Of a stretch of DNA of 64,000 nucleotides, positions 47,301 to 59,515 are shown piece after piece. The translations under genes and the position numbers were made by a program. Position 1 is the stretch's first letter. Every line of letters starts with the position of its first letter. The stretch covers positions 14,858,708-14,922,707 of the forward strand of contig OX336395.1 in NCBI GenBank assembly GCA_946902985.2, in the 5' to 3' direction. Origin of the DNA: Meconema thalassinum (Eukaryota; Arthropoda; Insecta; Orthoptera; Tettigoniidae). Under the pieces are notes generated by a model. The model was not told the origin of the DNA. It made no database searches and worked only from the letters and a program-made list of their open reading frames with translations.

Positions 47301-47586
47301 ATTTTGGTTCTTGTCTATGGTCTGAGTGAAAGTAGGTTGTCCTCACAAGGCTGAATTATAGGTTGGAGTTGGAGGGTCGACCATATTAGGGTTCAGTGGC
47401 CACCATTTTGGTTTTTGGCTACGGTCTGAGAGGGAAAGTAGGTTGTCCTCACAAGGCTGAACATTAGGTTAGAGGTAGAGTATCGACCATATTAGGGTTT
47501 AGTGGCCACTATTTTGGTTCTTGACTACGGTCTGACAGAGAAAGTAGGTTGTCCTCACAAGGCTGGATATAAGGTTGGAGGTAGAA
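44385..47586. repeat. 105-bp satellite array in right intron 1 (about 30 units)
   Basis: Units contain GTAGGTTGTCCTCACAAGGC, a GGTCGACCATATTAGG-type string and CCACCATTTTGGTTCTTG. Spacings of 104 to 106 bp separate successive starts (44596, 44700, 44806). Frames on both strands are interrupted or repetitive and are not genes. The array fills the gap between the diverged first-exon region and the inner end of the right arm. It has no counterpart in the left copy. Confidence 0.92.
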
Positions 47587-47999
47587 GGAACTACTTGAAA
47601 ATTGAATATCTGCAATCCTTACCTGAGTTACCGATAACACACGCTAATACTGCCATCACAATTAACAACGGTTAGCATACAGATTCTACACACACCCAAA
47701 GTACACGGGGCTACATGACAGCGTTGTCGCACCCTCTAAACTATGGAACCAACCAACTATTTAGTTTATCCGCCCGCTACCAAATAGGAATCTGGATTTG
47801 AAATGTTTGCTATTAATTTTCCTATAAACAATATTAACACCTCCATTCTTCAGCCCATGACTTATTGGTCCTTTGAATTCATTTTCTTAGCAAAATGGCG
47901 GCTGTTAATTACTGTACTGAACTGGGGTCGATCTTACGTAATTTCTTTGGTGATGCCAACTTCTTGAAGTTTTTTGTCTCTTTCACTAAGTCACTGGTT

Positions 48000-50900
48000 C
48001 TTGACTATCATTGAGAGAGCAAGGTTGGGAATCATTTTGGTGAACCTGTGATGGTTCATTTTGGGAATGTTGCAGTAGAACTTAAATTGCCTTTTCCTGA
48101 AGGTGTCAGTGATATTTTCAGAATGCTGATAAATCTCCCAACACTTCCGTTTCACTCAGATTCCTTCTGAGCAGACTGGACCAAGGATTTCCCTTTCTTG
48201 TTTATCTATGTCCTTATTAAGAGATCTACCTTCAATGATCAATGTTTCTGAGCCTCATAGAGCTTCAGCATTGTTTACTGTGGTATAATGTCCTCACTAA
48301 GAGATCTACCTTCAATGATCAATGTTTCTGAGCCACATAGAGCTTCAGGTTTGATTACTGTAGTATAATGTCCTTACCATGAGATCTACCTTCAATGGTC
48401 AATGTTTCTGAGCCACACATTGCTTCAGGTTTGATTACTGTGGTATAATGTCCTTACTAAGTGATCTACCTTCAATGATCAATGTTTCTGAGCCATATAG
48501 GGCTACAGGTTTGATTACTGTGGTATAATGTCCTATCTAAGAGACCTACCTTCAATGACTAATGTTTCTGAGCCACACAGTGCTTCAGGTTTGATTATTG
48601 TGGTATAATATCCTTACAAAGTGTTCTACCTTCAATGATCAATGTTTCTGAGCCACATAGAGCTTCAGCTTTGATTACTGTGGTATAAAGTCCTTACTAA
48701 GAGGTCTACCTTCAATGATCAATGTTTCTGAGCCATATGGAGCTTCTCGTTTGATTACGGTGGTATGTCCTTACTAAGAGATCTGCCTTCAATGATCAAT
48801 GTTTCTGAGCCATATAGAGCTTCTCGTTTGATTACGGTGGTATGTCCTTACTAAGAGATCTGCCTTCAATGATCAATGTTTCTGAGCCATACTGTGCTTG
48901 TGGTGTGATTACTGTGGTATAATGTCCTTACTAAGAGATCTACCTTCAATGATAATAGTTGCTGAGCCTCATAGAGCTTCAGCATTGTTTACTGTGGTAT
49001 AATGTCCTTACTAAGAGATCTGCCTTCAATGATCAATGTTTCTGAGCCATATTGTGCTTGTGGTGTGATTACTGTGGTATAATGTCCTTACTAAGAGATC
49101 TACCTTCAATGATAATAGTTTCTGAGCCACATAGAGCTTCAGGTTTGATTACTGTGGTATAATGTCCTTACTAAGAGATCTACCTTCAGTGATCAATGTT
49201 TCTGAGCCACACAGTGCTTCAGCTTTGATTACTGTGGTATCATGTCTTAGATGTTGATTTATTAATTACATCTGTAGGTATAGGCCTTCTGTAATTTTGA
49301 AGTTCTCTCTTTGTTTGCGTCGCGATTCAAACATGAAGTTAAGTACTTTCCAGTCATTTGCCAGGAGGGAGTGTGGAAAATCCTGGGAAAACCATTCAGG
49401 ATGGGTGCTGCTAGCATTTACTTGATGATTTTTTGCCGAATTAAATCTTCAGAAGTTTCCTGTCTAGATGACCAGCGGATTCGTCCATGCATTTGGGATC
49501 CCGTCTGAGCTGTAGTTTCGTGAATTCTTTCAAGGACCTGAGGTGCTTCTTGTGTATTGTTAGATAGAATAGCTAGGTCATCTGCTTAGGCCAAACACTG
49601 CAGATGAATTTAATGTTTATTCGTCAACCAATCGTTATTTTTCTTATTTTTTCTTGTCCTTGTAACTTATTCAAGGAGACGATTGAACAATAACGGTGAT
49701 GGTCGTCTCCTTGTCGAAGTTCTGTGCTAATATGAAAACGGTCAGAAAGCTGACTGAAATTTAACTATTGAAGTTATGACTGTCAGTGTCTGTCGAATCA
49801 ATTCTCTTGTTTTCCTGTCAACTTTGAATACTTCTAGAATATTGAATAGTGTGTGTGGGTCTACTAAGTCGCCAGCTTTCCTGAAGTCTCCAAAGATAGC
49901 GTAGTTTGCGTGACTTTATGGATTCACAAGGTGGTTTTGAGATTGAGAATTTGTTCTGCACAGGACCCGCCATTTATGAATCATGCCTGTTATTCGCCAA
50001 TTAGAAGTTCAGTTTGGTTTTCTAGTCCCGTGAATAACGCTTTAGAGAGAATTTTTTACACGAGTGATAGTGAGGATATTCCTCCGTAGGTATTGGAGTC
50101 TGTTCTCTCCCCCTTTTTATGTAGTGTGTAAATTAGATTGCAATTGCAGTGTTCAGGAATTTTCTCCATAAACCTACAAGTATTACTTGAAATTTCTCAG
50201 CTAGGCTTTCACCTCTTAATCTCAACATTACATCTTCCTTTGTAGGTTAACTATTTTTAAGTTTATGGATTATTTTCTCGATTTCTTCTAATGAAGGGAG
50301 TTCTGAATCCTGATTTGGAATCTGTTGCTCGAATCAGAATTGTTCTTCAGGAGTATCGCTAGTTGAAAGGTCATGGTAGTTATCTGTGAGAAGTTAACAG
50401 TTTTCTTTATTACTCCCAGGGCCTCATCCGGATGTTAATGACATAAAACACGTACTTAGTAATGTGATAGTTCGTCAGCAAATGTTTTGTTACAGTTTCT
50501 TGTACTATTTTCCATGTAATAGAAGAGCACACGGAATGAACGGAGTAAGTCCATTTTATTCGGAATTAGGTTTATGACGCACTCTGGTGGCCAGCTATCG
50601 TAACTACAGATCAGTTGTAACTAACTTCAAATAATGCGGTAAGTCACCGAGATACAGAGGTTTTTATTTTTAGCGGAAACGGAAAGAACGTCCCATATCC
50701 TCTGACTTTACAAGTACTCCCTTTATAAGAAATACATTTGGCTAAGTAACGATATTGCTTACACTCAATTGGGGGAGTTAGTAAGTATTTCTTTTTACTG
50801 TTGAAATATTAAATTGGCTGTCATGAAAAATCTACATAATGTGACTTACCCCATTCTTCCCGTGCAGTCTTCAATTTTGATCTATTTGTGTCGGTTTATT

Positions 50901-51390
50901 TTGATGTAATGTGCGTTCTTCAGACCTGATGATTCTTGAGGCTTCTTTCTGGGCTTTGATTAATTCATGCGAGTTATTTTTTTGTATTTTATTGCAACTG
51001 CACTTTTTAAAGGTTTGATTAACACGGTCTATGGCCTTATCGCTGGTCTTGTTCAACCCTTTGTCTTTACGTTTTCGAGGAAGAACCCCAATAATCCGGG
51101 AAGCACCCAATAGTGTATCTTATAATGCCATCCGATTGGAAGGATTTTGGTTGGTGATATTTGCAAGGAAATTGTTTGAATTTTGTTTAAGACATTTCAG
51201 ATGAATTCGTGGATATTTCAACTGTTCCGAGTTTGGGTCCATCAGGTTGAAACTTTACTTTAATTATAGAAAAGTGGTGATAAATTTAAATAATTATTTT
51301 ATTTACTTTAAAATCATAATAATAATAATTATTAATACTTTTCCTTCAGGAGGGTCGCAGGTTTAAGGATCATGGAAGTAATCTGTGTGA
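48000..51390 (-). pseudogene. Decayed LINE with internal satellite (right copy)
   Basis: Minus-strand counterpart of 32862-37177. Recognisable parts are the C-terminal region near 48000-48220, the active-site region near 49580-49620, the fingers part near 49950-50300, and a linker frame at 50871-51110 (ASRIIGVLPRKRKDKGLNKT). It is disrupted by many stops. Its distal piece is truncated at the deletion that also removed exon 2. Confidence 0.78.
48215..49250 (-). repeat. 80-bp tandem array derived from LINE coding sequence (right)
   Basis: This is the inverted counterpart of the left array: about 13 units with AGAGATCTACCTTCAATGAT and GTTTCTGAGCC as shared strings. It is one block, whereas the left has two blocks separated by a duplicated non-repeat piece. 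Confidence 0.9.
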
Positions 51391-51396
51391 ATTTGA

Positions 51397-52139
51397 ATTA
51401 TTATGGCAAAACTAGCATCACCCGTAAGGTTAAGTCTTGCTGCAAAATGAGGTAGGAACTTCGAAGAATCCTTGGCATATTAGTAAGTGTGTGCTAGTGA
51501 AACTTGGAGTCGGTGTATTGAGGTTTTGAATTGTCTCTGACTTCATGACCACTCAATCACATGATGAGTGACTGTAGATAATCATATCAACATTTATTTT
51601 TCTCAGTTAAGTTAATGACTTTTGGAATTCGTGTTTAAGAATAGTTCCAAAATGCAAGTGTGTTTTATAAATTCAAGTTTGTGTTTCTTTTCATCTTGAA
51701 TCAAACACCTATTTTATTTCTCATAAAATGAAAGACAATAGTATCAATTTTGTTGCTTAATTTATAACACTGTTGCTACTTGAAAGTATTGGATTCTCAG
51801 AAATAAAGTATATTGTGTTGTGATGGCAAAGAATACATCGTAAGTAATAGGTATGGTATTCTTATATATTTTTGTCTTACAACACTTTCAAACCCGTGAA
51901 AATATAAGTCAAAAAATATAAATAATATGAAAGTCAGCTAATGAGCACTTGACGCAGCCAAATTTCAGCTTCAGAGATGCTATTCTAACCTTGTTAAATT
52001 TCTTACAATTATTCATTGACTTGAGAACTAATCCGAGACATATAAAGCAAGATGAATGTCTAGCGTGCTTTTGTATCTACAAAATATATTTCTTATGCCC
52101 CCTGAGGTACATTATTAACAAATTATTGTTTCTCTGTAG
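51397..52139. other. Right intron sequence with the exon-2 deletion at its start
   Basis: Sequence pairs with 32425-31616 of the left arm. At about 51390-51396 it jumps to the sequence that lies beyond left exon 2, and the left SINE-tail insertion is absent. No coding exon other than exon 3 is seen. Confidence 0.6.
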
Positions 52140-52268
52140 GGATCACATATCAAGGAAGATACGGAGGACAACAAGGAAGTTACGATTAATGAGAATGTGA
52201 CTGAAGAGATAGTGGCACATGTCAAAACGGAAGCCCTATCTTCATCAAGTGGCGGATATGCGAGAGTT
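52140..52268 (+). CDS. Right zinc-finger gene, exon 3 (second coding exon here)
   Basis: The 129-nt exon encodes 43 residues starting GSHIKEDTEDNKEVTINENV and ending SSSSGGYARV. The acceptor is TTTCTCTGTAG and the donor GTAAGTGCC; both junctions are phase 0. It would join directly to exon 1 because exon 2 is missing, and the frame stays open. VKTE is retained. Half of the eight base differences from the left copy are synonymous. Confidence 0.88.
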
Positions 52269-55200
52269 GTAAGTGCCTAATTAAATTCAGAGTAGCTTTA
52301 TGGTTATTAAGTCACGTTATATGCTTAATGATATCTGATGTTCCTCCAAGTGTGGCTGAGATTTTCAAAGGTTTGGTGATACGTTTGTGAGGGGATCATG
52401 TGCACTGATGACATATTTAGGAATTATTACGAAACCTGAATGTAATTCTAGTTATTTCTGGCTGATCATATACTTGCTCCATAGTGTATATGGAAGATAT
52501 TGTTTTCTCTGTGATTTGTTTGCTGGATAGGTTGATATGATATTTGTTGTTTTAAGGGCCAAACATTCACATTATCGACCTGGCTCTTGATAGGACTCCC
52601 TGCCTAAATTGTATTTGGAGTCTGGCTCATCTGCAAAAGGCCTTTTTTGGATTTTTAATATCTGGTTGTTGTTTGTTGCTAGTCTTCAAATTCCATTCAT
52701 GATTTTCTTCTCCAGTTTTGTATATGATCATAATATTTAAGAAATTCTCTGTATAATGTGATCTGGCTTCCAAATCCGCGACACAGGAATAGTTTCTAAA
52801 ACATCGGACTACCCCGCCAGAATACAGTGATACATTTATTAATTTCCTCATAACTTCTAGACGAAAATGGAGTACCAACATTTGAATGCAATATTGAGGC
52901 TGCTAGTAAAGAATGTTGAAATTCTTAGGAAGATAGCCTTTGGCAGATGATCCAGGCCATTATCTGTTCTTTAACTGGGCTTGGTATGTCATGCAGTGAA
53001 CCAATTACACAGAACAATACCAATAACTTCACAAATGACTAGCTTTCTATTCATGTTCCTTGTTAATTTGTTTAACATTCCTTCGGAGTGTAATATCGCG
53101 ACCTGTGGTTGGGATTCCTATTGAAAATGGAGGTCCTGTGGCTCATGGTCGCTAGATTAATGGTCATGCAAAACTACAAGCTTTCTCCATATTAAAAATA
53201 ATTACTCCATGAAGTTTGTTTTGTATTTACAACTGATCGGAGTGAAATGACCTCAGAGCCCTGTTTTGATTTGTTATGATACTGACTTTGTTATTGGTAG
53301 AAAGCCAATAGTGTAGATTGCTTCCTTATCCCCATGCACTGCTGGTAATCTGACGCAAAGGCAGAAACTTCAGTCTCACCATTCATTGTGTTGTTTATTG
53401 CCTATATCCTGTGCTGAAATTATATAACTTGATGTGCTGCATTGCTTGTAGATCCTCTTCATTCTGCGCATGAGCTAACAGATATGAAGATATGTTAATT
53501 CCGTGTAATATAATTTGTACGGAAGAAGGTGACCATAGCTTGACTGTCATTTAAAATCTGAGATACTCTTTTACATATTGTGCGACTTTCCTGCTAAAAT
53601 TACGCATCTTGAAAGAGCCACCTTTCATCAAACGTGTGATCTTCATGAAGATGACTATTTTAGAGTTATGGTTGACTATGTTAGCAACTGTTAGGTGGCT
53701 CTTCTGATATCTATTTACTGTATTCAAATATCCATTCAGGATCTCTGAACAAGTGGGAAGGATGTTATTCGGTAGAAGCATGGAATGTGTGAATTTGTTG
53801 TAGTTGTGAGTGAAATAACCACGTGTGTTTGCTGTGTGTTGTATGGAGCTATTACAGAAGGGTTCTGTTAAAATGAATTTGGTGGACATCATTCTTATCT
53901 ATGACATTAGTAAGTAAATAGGCAATAAACCAATAAGATGGGCAAACACTTGTTTTAGCCATAACCCAACAGGCTGGTGAATGAAACAATAGTGTGTATA
54001 ACATACACTTCATTTGTCCTGTTTACAATATTTACGTTAAGGTTTGTGGATGTGAAATTAAGGCATTCCTCATAAGGTGCCAAGTATTATAAGTACATTA
54101 ACTTTCTCCCTACCTTGATTTTCTTGAGATCAATATTGCTTTAATAGGAACTCAATACCGTAAAATGCACAGCACACTATGCAATATTTCTTTACACAAC
54201 ATTCATCAACTTTGCTTGTTTAAGACTGATATTTACGTTATATATTAACAGTAAGTTACTGCACCCACGTCACTAAGTCTCCACACACACTCAATGCTAG
54301 AGACAATCTGCTAGGCCCACACTTGGCATATGTATAGGAACTGAGCTGCTTTGTGATTTGAACTCTACAAAACTTCTCTGTCTTTGTCCTGTCTCCCTTG
54401 ACATAAGAAAACTCAATGGATGCGAATTTGAATATACTTCAGTATGTTATTTATCCCTTGATTCCTTCAGTGCAAGTTTACAAGTCGTGTGTAACACATA
54501 ATTCTACCCATGCAAAGGGGAACATATTTGTGAAACAAGTGATATGGACCATATTAGGGGTATTAAGATTGCAGAATGTCCTATTCCGAACATCGTAACA
54601 TGTATCGAATGAGAAACATCATTTTCAGATACATCCATTACATTTCCTCATCATCTAATAGCATTTTGGGATTAAGAATTGCATTTTCAAACCTCTGCTG
54701 ATGGCAAACGGAAGTGCTTAGCTGTTAACTTGTGCACAGTACATAAAGTACGAGCCATTTTCATGCACATAAGAAGAAGTATGATATCTAATCCACCTGT
54801 GACTTGAACCTGGGACCACCGACAATGTACAATGTGGTTCTGATCACTGAGCTGCATCTTAATTATGAGTGGCAAAAGGTATATTATGTGAAGCTAACAT
54901 TATGTTTGCATTAATTGCCACTGTGGACTTAAGGTCAGGATAAACCAATACAATTAGGATTTCTGTATTCTCTTCAGAGATCCACTCATGAGGGTTATAG
55001 AAATGGGGCTTAGTAGTGGCCTTACAGTATGCACATGCTGGGATTGTTTTAACTTATGACCGTGATTACCTCCTTCCTAATCCTGAGCATTGCAATAACA
55101 TGCACTTGGCCTTTTGTGTACATGTATTAAATAATTGAAGATATGAGATAAAAGTAAGAGAATTAGCCAGAATCATACGAAGAAAGTAATTGTTAATAAT

Positions 55201-56390
55201 TAAGTCCACTTATTTTAACTTATAGTACGTTCGGTAGAAACCCTCGTTCATACCACATTTCTTTTGTTATTTTCTACCCCTTAATATTCTTAATTCTGCT
55301 GTGTCGGGGAGGAGGTAAAATGAATATATATGTCTCAGTGGTTTTTACGGCCGTTCGCCCTTTTGTTTAGCCTAAAAGAGGTGCTAATGAAATATGATTA
55401 GGAGTTGGAAGGTGGCGCCCATGACCTCTTAACAGTTAACGTCCTAGCATTGGCCTGGAGATGAAAATGGGGAACCATGAAGAACCATTTCAAGGTACCT
55501 TACCCAGTGGCATATGCAGGTTTCCCTTCTGGGGGATTCATTAATATATTACATTATACAAGGGGCAGATGACCTTGCTGTTCTGCCACTTAGTCATCAT
55601 CATCATACACATTATTACAATGATATTTCGATTAATATACAGTACACAATAATTAAATAAACATTCTCTTTGCATGAAACCAATTTTAGGTCGTATTATT
55701 TTTTCATACCATAAAAAGACAAAAAAATACATCTTTTATAAAATATGGAAAACAGTAACTAAATATTAAAACTGAAATGATGTAGTGGTCTATAGGTGAC
55801 TGCTTATAATATTGATATTGTGTGAGAGAAAAATGAAATTTGGCTGCCATGTCCTTACTGCCATTAGCTATTATTGACTCTCAAAATCTGTCTATCTTGA
55901 TGGCTTGATCTGTGTCATTCATAGGAATCAAATCCAAATACTCCTCGTGTAACTAATTATCTTTAATGAAACGGTCAAACACAATTAAAGCACCCCGAAC
56001 CAACGTGAAAATAGCTACCGATCGTACATTTAGAAAGTAAACCTAATCCTTGGCTGGCTCCAACTCTGAGGGAGTCGTCTCGCCCCGAGTAGAGTGCAGG
56101 ACATTTGCCAAGTGACGAACGTGGTCACTTTTAAAATATATACAGGAGTAAAGGAGACTCTCTGGCGGTAGTGTAAAACAGGTGATAGATCAGACGATAT
56201 AAAGATTCAAGTAAACCAATGTCCCTGGGGGGGGGGGGGGTATTTAAATACTAAACCCCCTTTGTCGGTATGCCACTGATACCCACTCATTTTCTGTCAG
56301 TAAACACATGGCTTGGCGCATTTAAGCTCTGTAATGTCTGAAATTAGCTCAGCCATTTATCTGTTCTAAGGCAGGAACTACAGTGTGTCC
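52269..56390. other. Right-arm intron sequence
   Basis: It pairs with about 27243-31486 of the left arm. The uninterrupted target site of the left LINE insertion is near 52905-52915. A run of 13 or so G lies near 56227. No gene is recognised; frames at 52627-52881 and 53551-53892 (minus) oppose the host gene. Confidence 0.45.
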
Positions 56391-56834
56391 GCAAAGTCTC
56401 TCCGCAGCGCGTGTGTCGCCTTGCAGGACATGTTGGGTTGGCAGTACATTCATGTGATGTTGTTACAAGGAAGACAATTACATTAAATTAAGTAATGCGC
56501 TACTCAACACTATCACACTGTGCTCTGCAAAGTTTCCACCAGCATGGAAAACCTCTTCCAATATAAACACACGCTCTTCAGTAGTAAGCATTTCCACTAG
56601 ACTCAGCTTACACAAGAACACAACTTACAGCGTCAATGCTGTCACGCACAGGCACTCACTGTCAGCAATAATGAACCTGTATTCTCCACCCTATCACTCC
56701 AGTTGAAGGTCAACATGGAACAAGTGCATGCTTATCCGAACTGCTGTGGTAAGACTTTGCGTATACAGCGACATGAATGTGCTGCCAACGTTCAACGAGA
56801 ACCGCTGCTGCGGAGAGACTGTGCGGACACACTG
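56391..56834 (-). mobile_element. Tc1/mariner-type MITE, right copy
   Basis: It begins CAGTGTGTCCGCAAAGTCTC and ends with the complement-like GCGGAGAGACTGTGCGGACA and CACTG; TA flanks both sides. It corresponds to 26801-27242 in inverse orientation. The transposase-like start is on the minus strand here and is not intact. Confidence 0.75.
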
Positions 56835-57569
56835 TATAAACTTTGGATTCAATATATGTATTTCAAACCTGCACTGATAAATTGCTGAATGTCAATTAAT
56901 ACCAACTATGCCAGGAAATCCCATCTTGAAAGCATTCTAAGTGAGCTGTGCCTACATTCTTAAAAAGCATTTGAAACTGACTTCCCCTTTTAATACTCCA
57001 ATGTCTTCCTCGGCTTGTATCTACCATGCAAACTATGTGCTACCGTTCGCCAGTAGACTTATAATGTTTTTGATATTGGCAGCATAAGCATTCAATTTAC
57101 GTACTTACACTAAATTCTTTTGAAAATTTGCTTTAATTGCAGTGTTTTGTGAGAAATGTATTGTATAATATTCCGACCTTCATTCTCAAAAGATGTGCTG
57201 GTGAAAATATTAAGGTTATAGTCGCTTTTTTCTTAATGATAGGAGGACGTGTTAGATCCTAACACCTGATACGGCCTTCCAGTTAAACAGATAAAATACG
57301 TAGACTACTCATTTGTCCTCAATCCTTAAAGCTATTACTTCCTTAAGGCACTGAGTCAGCATTTTGTGTCGCACTGAAATGTATTTGTTATCATGGGGAG
57401 ATTGTGTATTATAAGTTTTAGGTTTAGAACTAGGGGAGAAATAACCACATCTGTGTAATGCTTCACTTCAACTCAGCTGTGATTTACACTTACTTAAATT
57501 GCTATTTGTGTGAAAAGTACTGGTGATGCCAAATAAGTAAAATAATTAATCAATTCACTTTATTCCTAG

Positions 57570-57628
57570 GACATGCAAGAAGAAACACAGGATGGGGAAA
57601 GTGAAGCAAGTGGAAATCATCCAAATGA
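57570..57628 (+). CDS. Right zinc-finger gene, exon 4 (last exon in window)
   Basis: The 59-nt exon encodes DMQEETQDGESEASGNHPN and two bases of a GA- codon. The acceptor is TTTATTCCTAG and the donor GTAAGTGTAC. Only one base differs from left exon 4 (ACG to ATG, T to M). The exon leaves the frame open for a zinc-finger exon beginning with one base of a split codon. None is found up to 64000; in the left gene the next exon is 14 kb away, about 3 kb of which is a LINE. Confidence 0.85.
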
Positions 57629-57908
57629 GTAAGTGTACAACATATGAGGTAACATGTTTTTAACTTTTGTGTATGCATAACTGAATGTTTTGGATCGTCA
57701 GATATATCTCGCATTTTATGTGTCGTTACTGCTTGTCTCATCAAAGTAGATACATTATTGACATTAACTTCCTCTTTCCTAGCCCACAAATTATCATTCG
57801 GAGTTCTCACTGTCTGGAAGTGTTTAACCCTGGAACCCTACACTTGTTTATTACAAACACTAATCTTACTGAGTGCCCCAAGAATAATAAGCTTAATTTA
57901 CATATTAC

Positions 57909-58013
57909 CAGAGTGACAGCGGAGAGGTGGTGGGAAGAAAGAACTAAGTGGCGAGGCTTATGTTCCAAACAGACCCAGCCTAGGGCTGGAAACTGTACAA
58001 GATGATGATGATG
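57909..58013 (+). mobile_element. Right-only LINE 3' end insertion with TSD
   Basis: The 105-bp insert begins CAGAGTGACAGCGGAGAGG and ends in a GAT repeat. Copies of ACATATTAC flank it at 57900-57908 and 58014-58022. The left arm near 25016-25027 has the uninterrupted site. The same family is inserted at a different place in the left arm (30722-30840). Its frame resembles the extreme C-terminus of a LINE protein (RVTAERWWEERTKW). Confidence 0.85.
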
Positions 58014-58022
58014 ACATATTAC

Positions 58023-59515
58023 AAGCCAATATTTATTGAATTTAGTATAACAAATGGTTAGGTTGGTTTGATTAGACTTAGTTTACATTACACTTAATCA
58101 TTCTATACTAAAAATAAAATAATATTAAAAAAACATACAGGTTTTTTCAATATTTTGCAACAACTCATATTTTACAGTGTTTTTCGGAATGTAATCTCTA
58201 CAATTGACACAAACAGGAACGATATGACTCTTGCATACATACATCGTACACTCTGCACACATCATAGTGGTTTTGGTGTCCTTGGTTGGCGGAAAGTACT
58301 CAACAAGAAATGTAATACTAACCTACACTGGGGTACTCAGTGCCCCAAAACCGATCTATAGCAAAGAATTGGTCTGTTACAACTGTGACTAATATGGCAA
58401 CTGAAAGACGGTCAAAGGCAAATGATAGTCATGGCGGCTGCAGGCTGGAAGGGTCCAGGGTTAAGAAAAGTTAGTCATTCTTGTTGATGACAATTTGTCT
58501 TGTGGAAGTTACTCTCATCTGCTTGAAGAAAATACTGTACATATGCCGCAGTGATAAGTGTTGTTAGGAACAACCCCTACTTTAAACCTCCCCTTGAGTG
58601 TTTGTGTCCTCAACCCGTTTTGACCTTTTGTAACCCAGGTTGTCAAATCGCAACAATGTTACATCTTGAGCCATCAACGATTTTAATTCACATAGCAACA
58701 AAATCACTTCAACTAAAATTTTAATACAAAACACTAAGATAAAAGGCCGGACATACCAAAAAAAAAAACTCACACGTCGTCCTACGACCATTCCTTAATG
58801 CAATAACTATCGACACCGAAACACACATTTAAACTTGCATCAAAACCGAACAAACATTCACAGAGGCCCGGAACTGGTATAGCGATATTTCCAGCACCGG
58901 AAGATAATAGGAATAACGGTGTACATAATGTAAACATGTTGGAGTGCAAACCCAGGTCAATATTTCATGATACTATTTCGGAGGAGTGGGATTAAGCTGT
59001 TGGTTGTTGAAAAGTAAACATTCGGATTAAATTGTGCCAGTAAATGTGTGGGTCATTAGAGCAAGACTTGCGGAGAAGTGCCGAGAGTTGGATTAGTATA
59101 CACTTTGTGGTGTGGTTTATCTGGAAGGGTTACCAACTTTTATATATAATAGCAAACTACCATTTAAGAGGAGGTATGATTGAATTTTGCTAATTTTGGA
59201 GCAAAAACCGTTTATTGTTTGTTTTATTCATACTAAAATAGCCCAATTCTTCCTCTTTCAGAAAATGATTTTATTTTAATAATTCCGGCTATTGTGAAGC
59301 TTGTAGAGGCGTCTTCGTATGAGCCCGCATAACATTTAAACATTTGAGCTGCTGTTATAATAATAATAATAATAATACAAAGAGGGGAAATGACCAGGAG
59401 ACTTGCAAAGGGGCAGGAAATATCTCAGGAAGAAAAAGCGAGGAGATGTGAAGGGGAAGCATGAGGAGGAGGGCAGTAAATATTAACTTGCCTCTTTCTC
59501 GCATAGCACTTTTCC
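58023..59515. other. Right-arm intron 4 sequence
   Basis: It pairs with 23451-25010 of the left arm. The 30-bp segment duplicated in the left arm is single here (about 58961-58990). An AAT microsatellite lies at about 59359-59378. No gene is recognised. Confidence 0.5.

Noticed and set aside
44973..47346. Frames with repeated KNQNGG-like peptides on both strands
   Set aside because: They are readings of the 105-bp satellite; unit length and indels break them.
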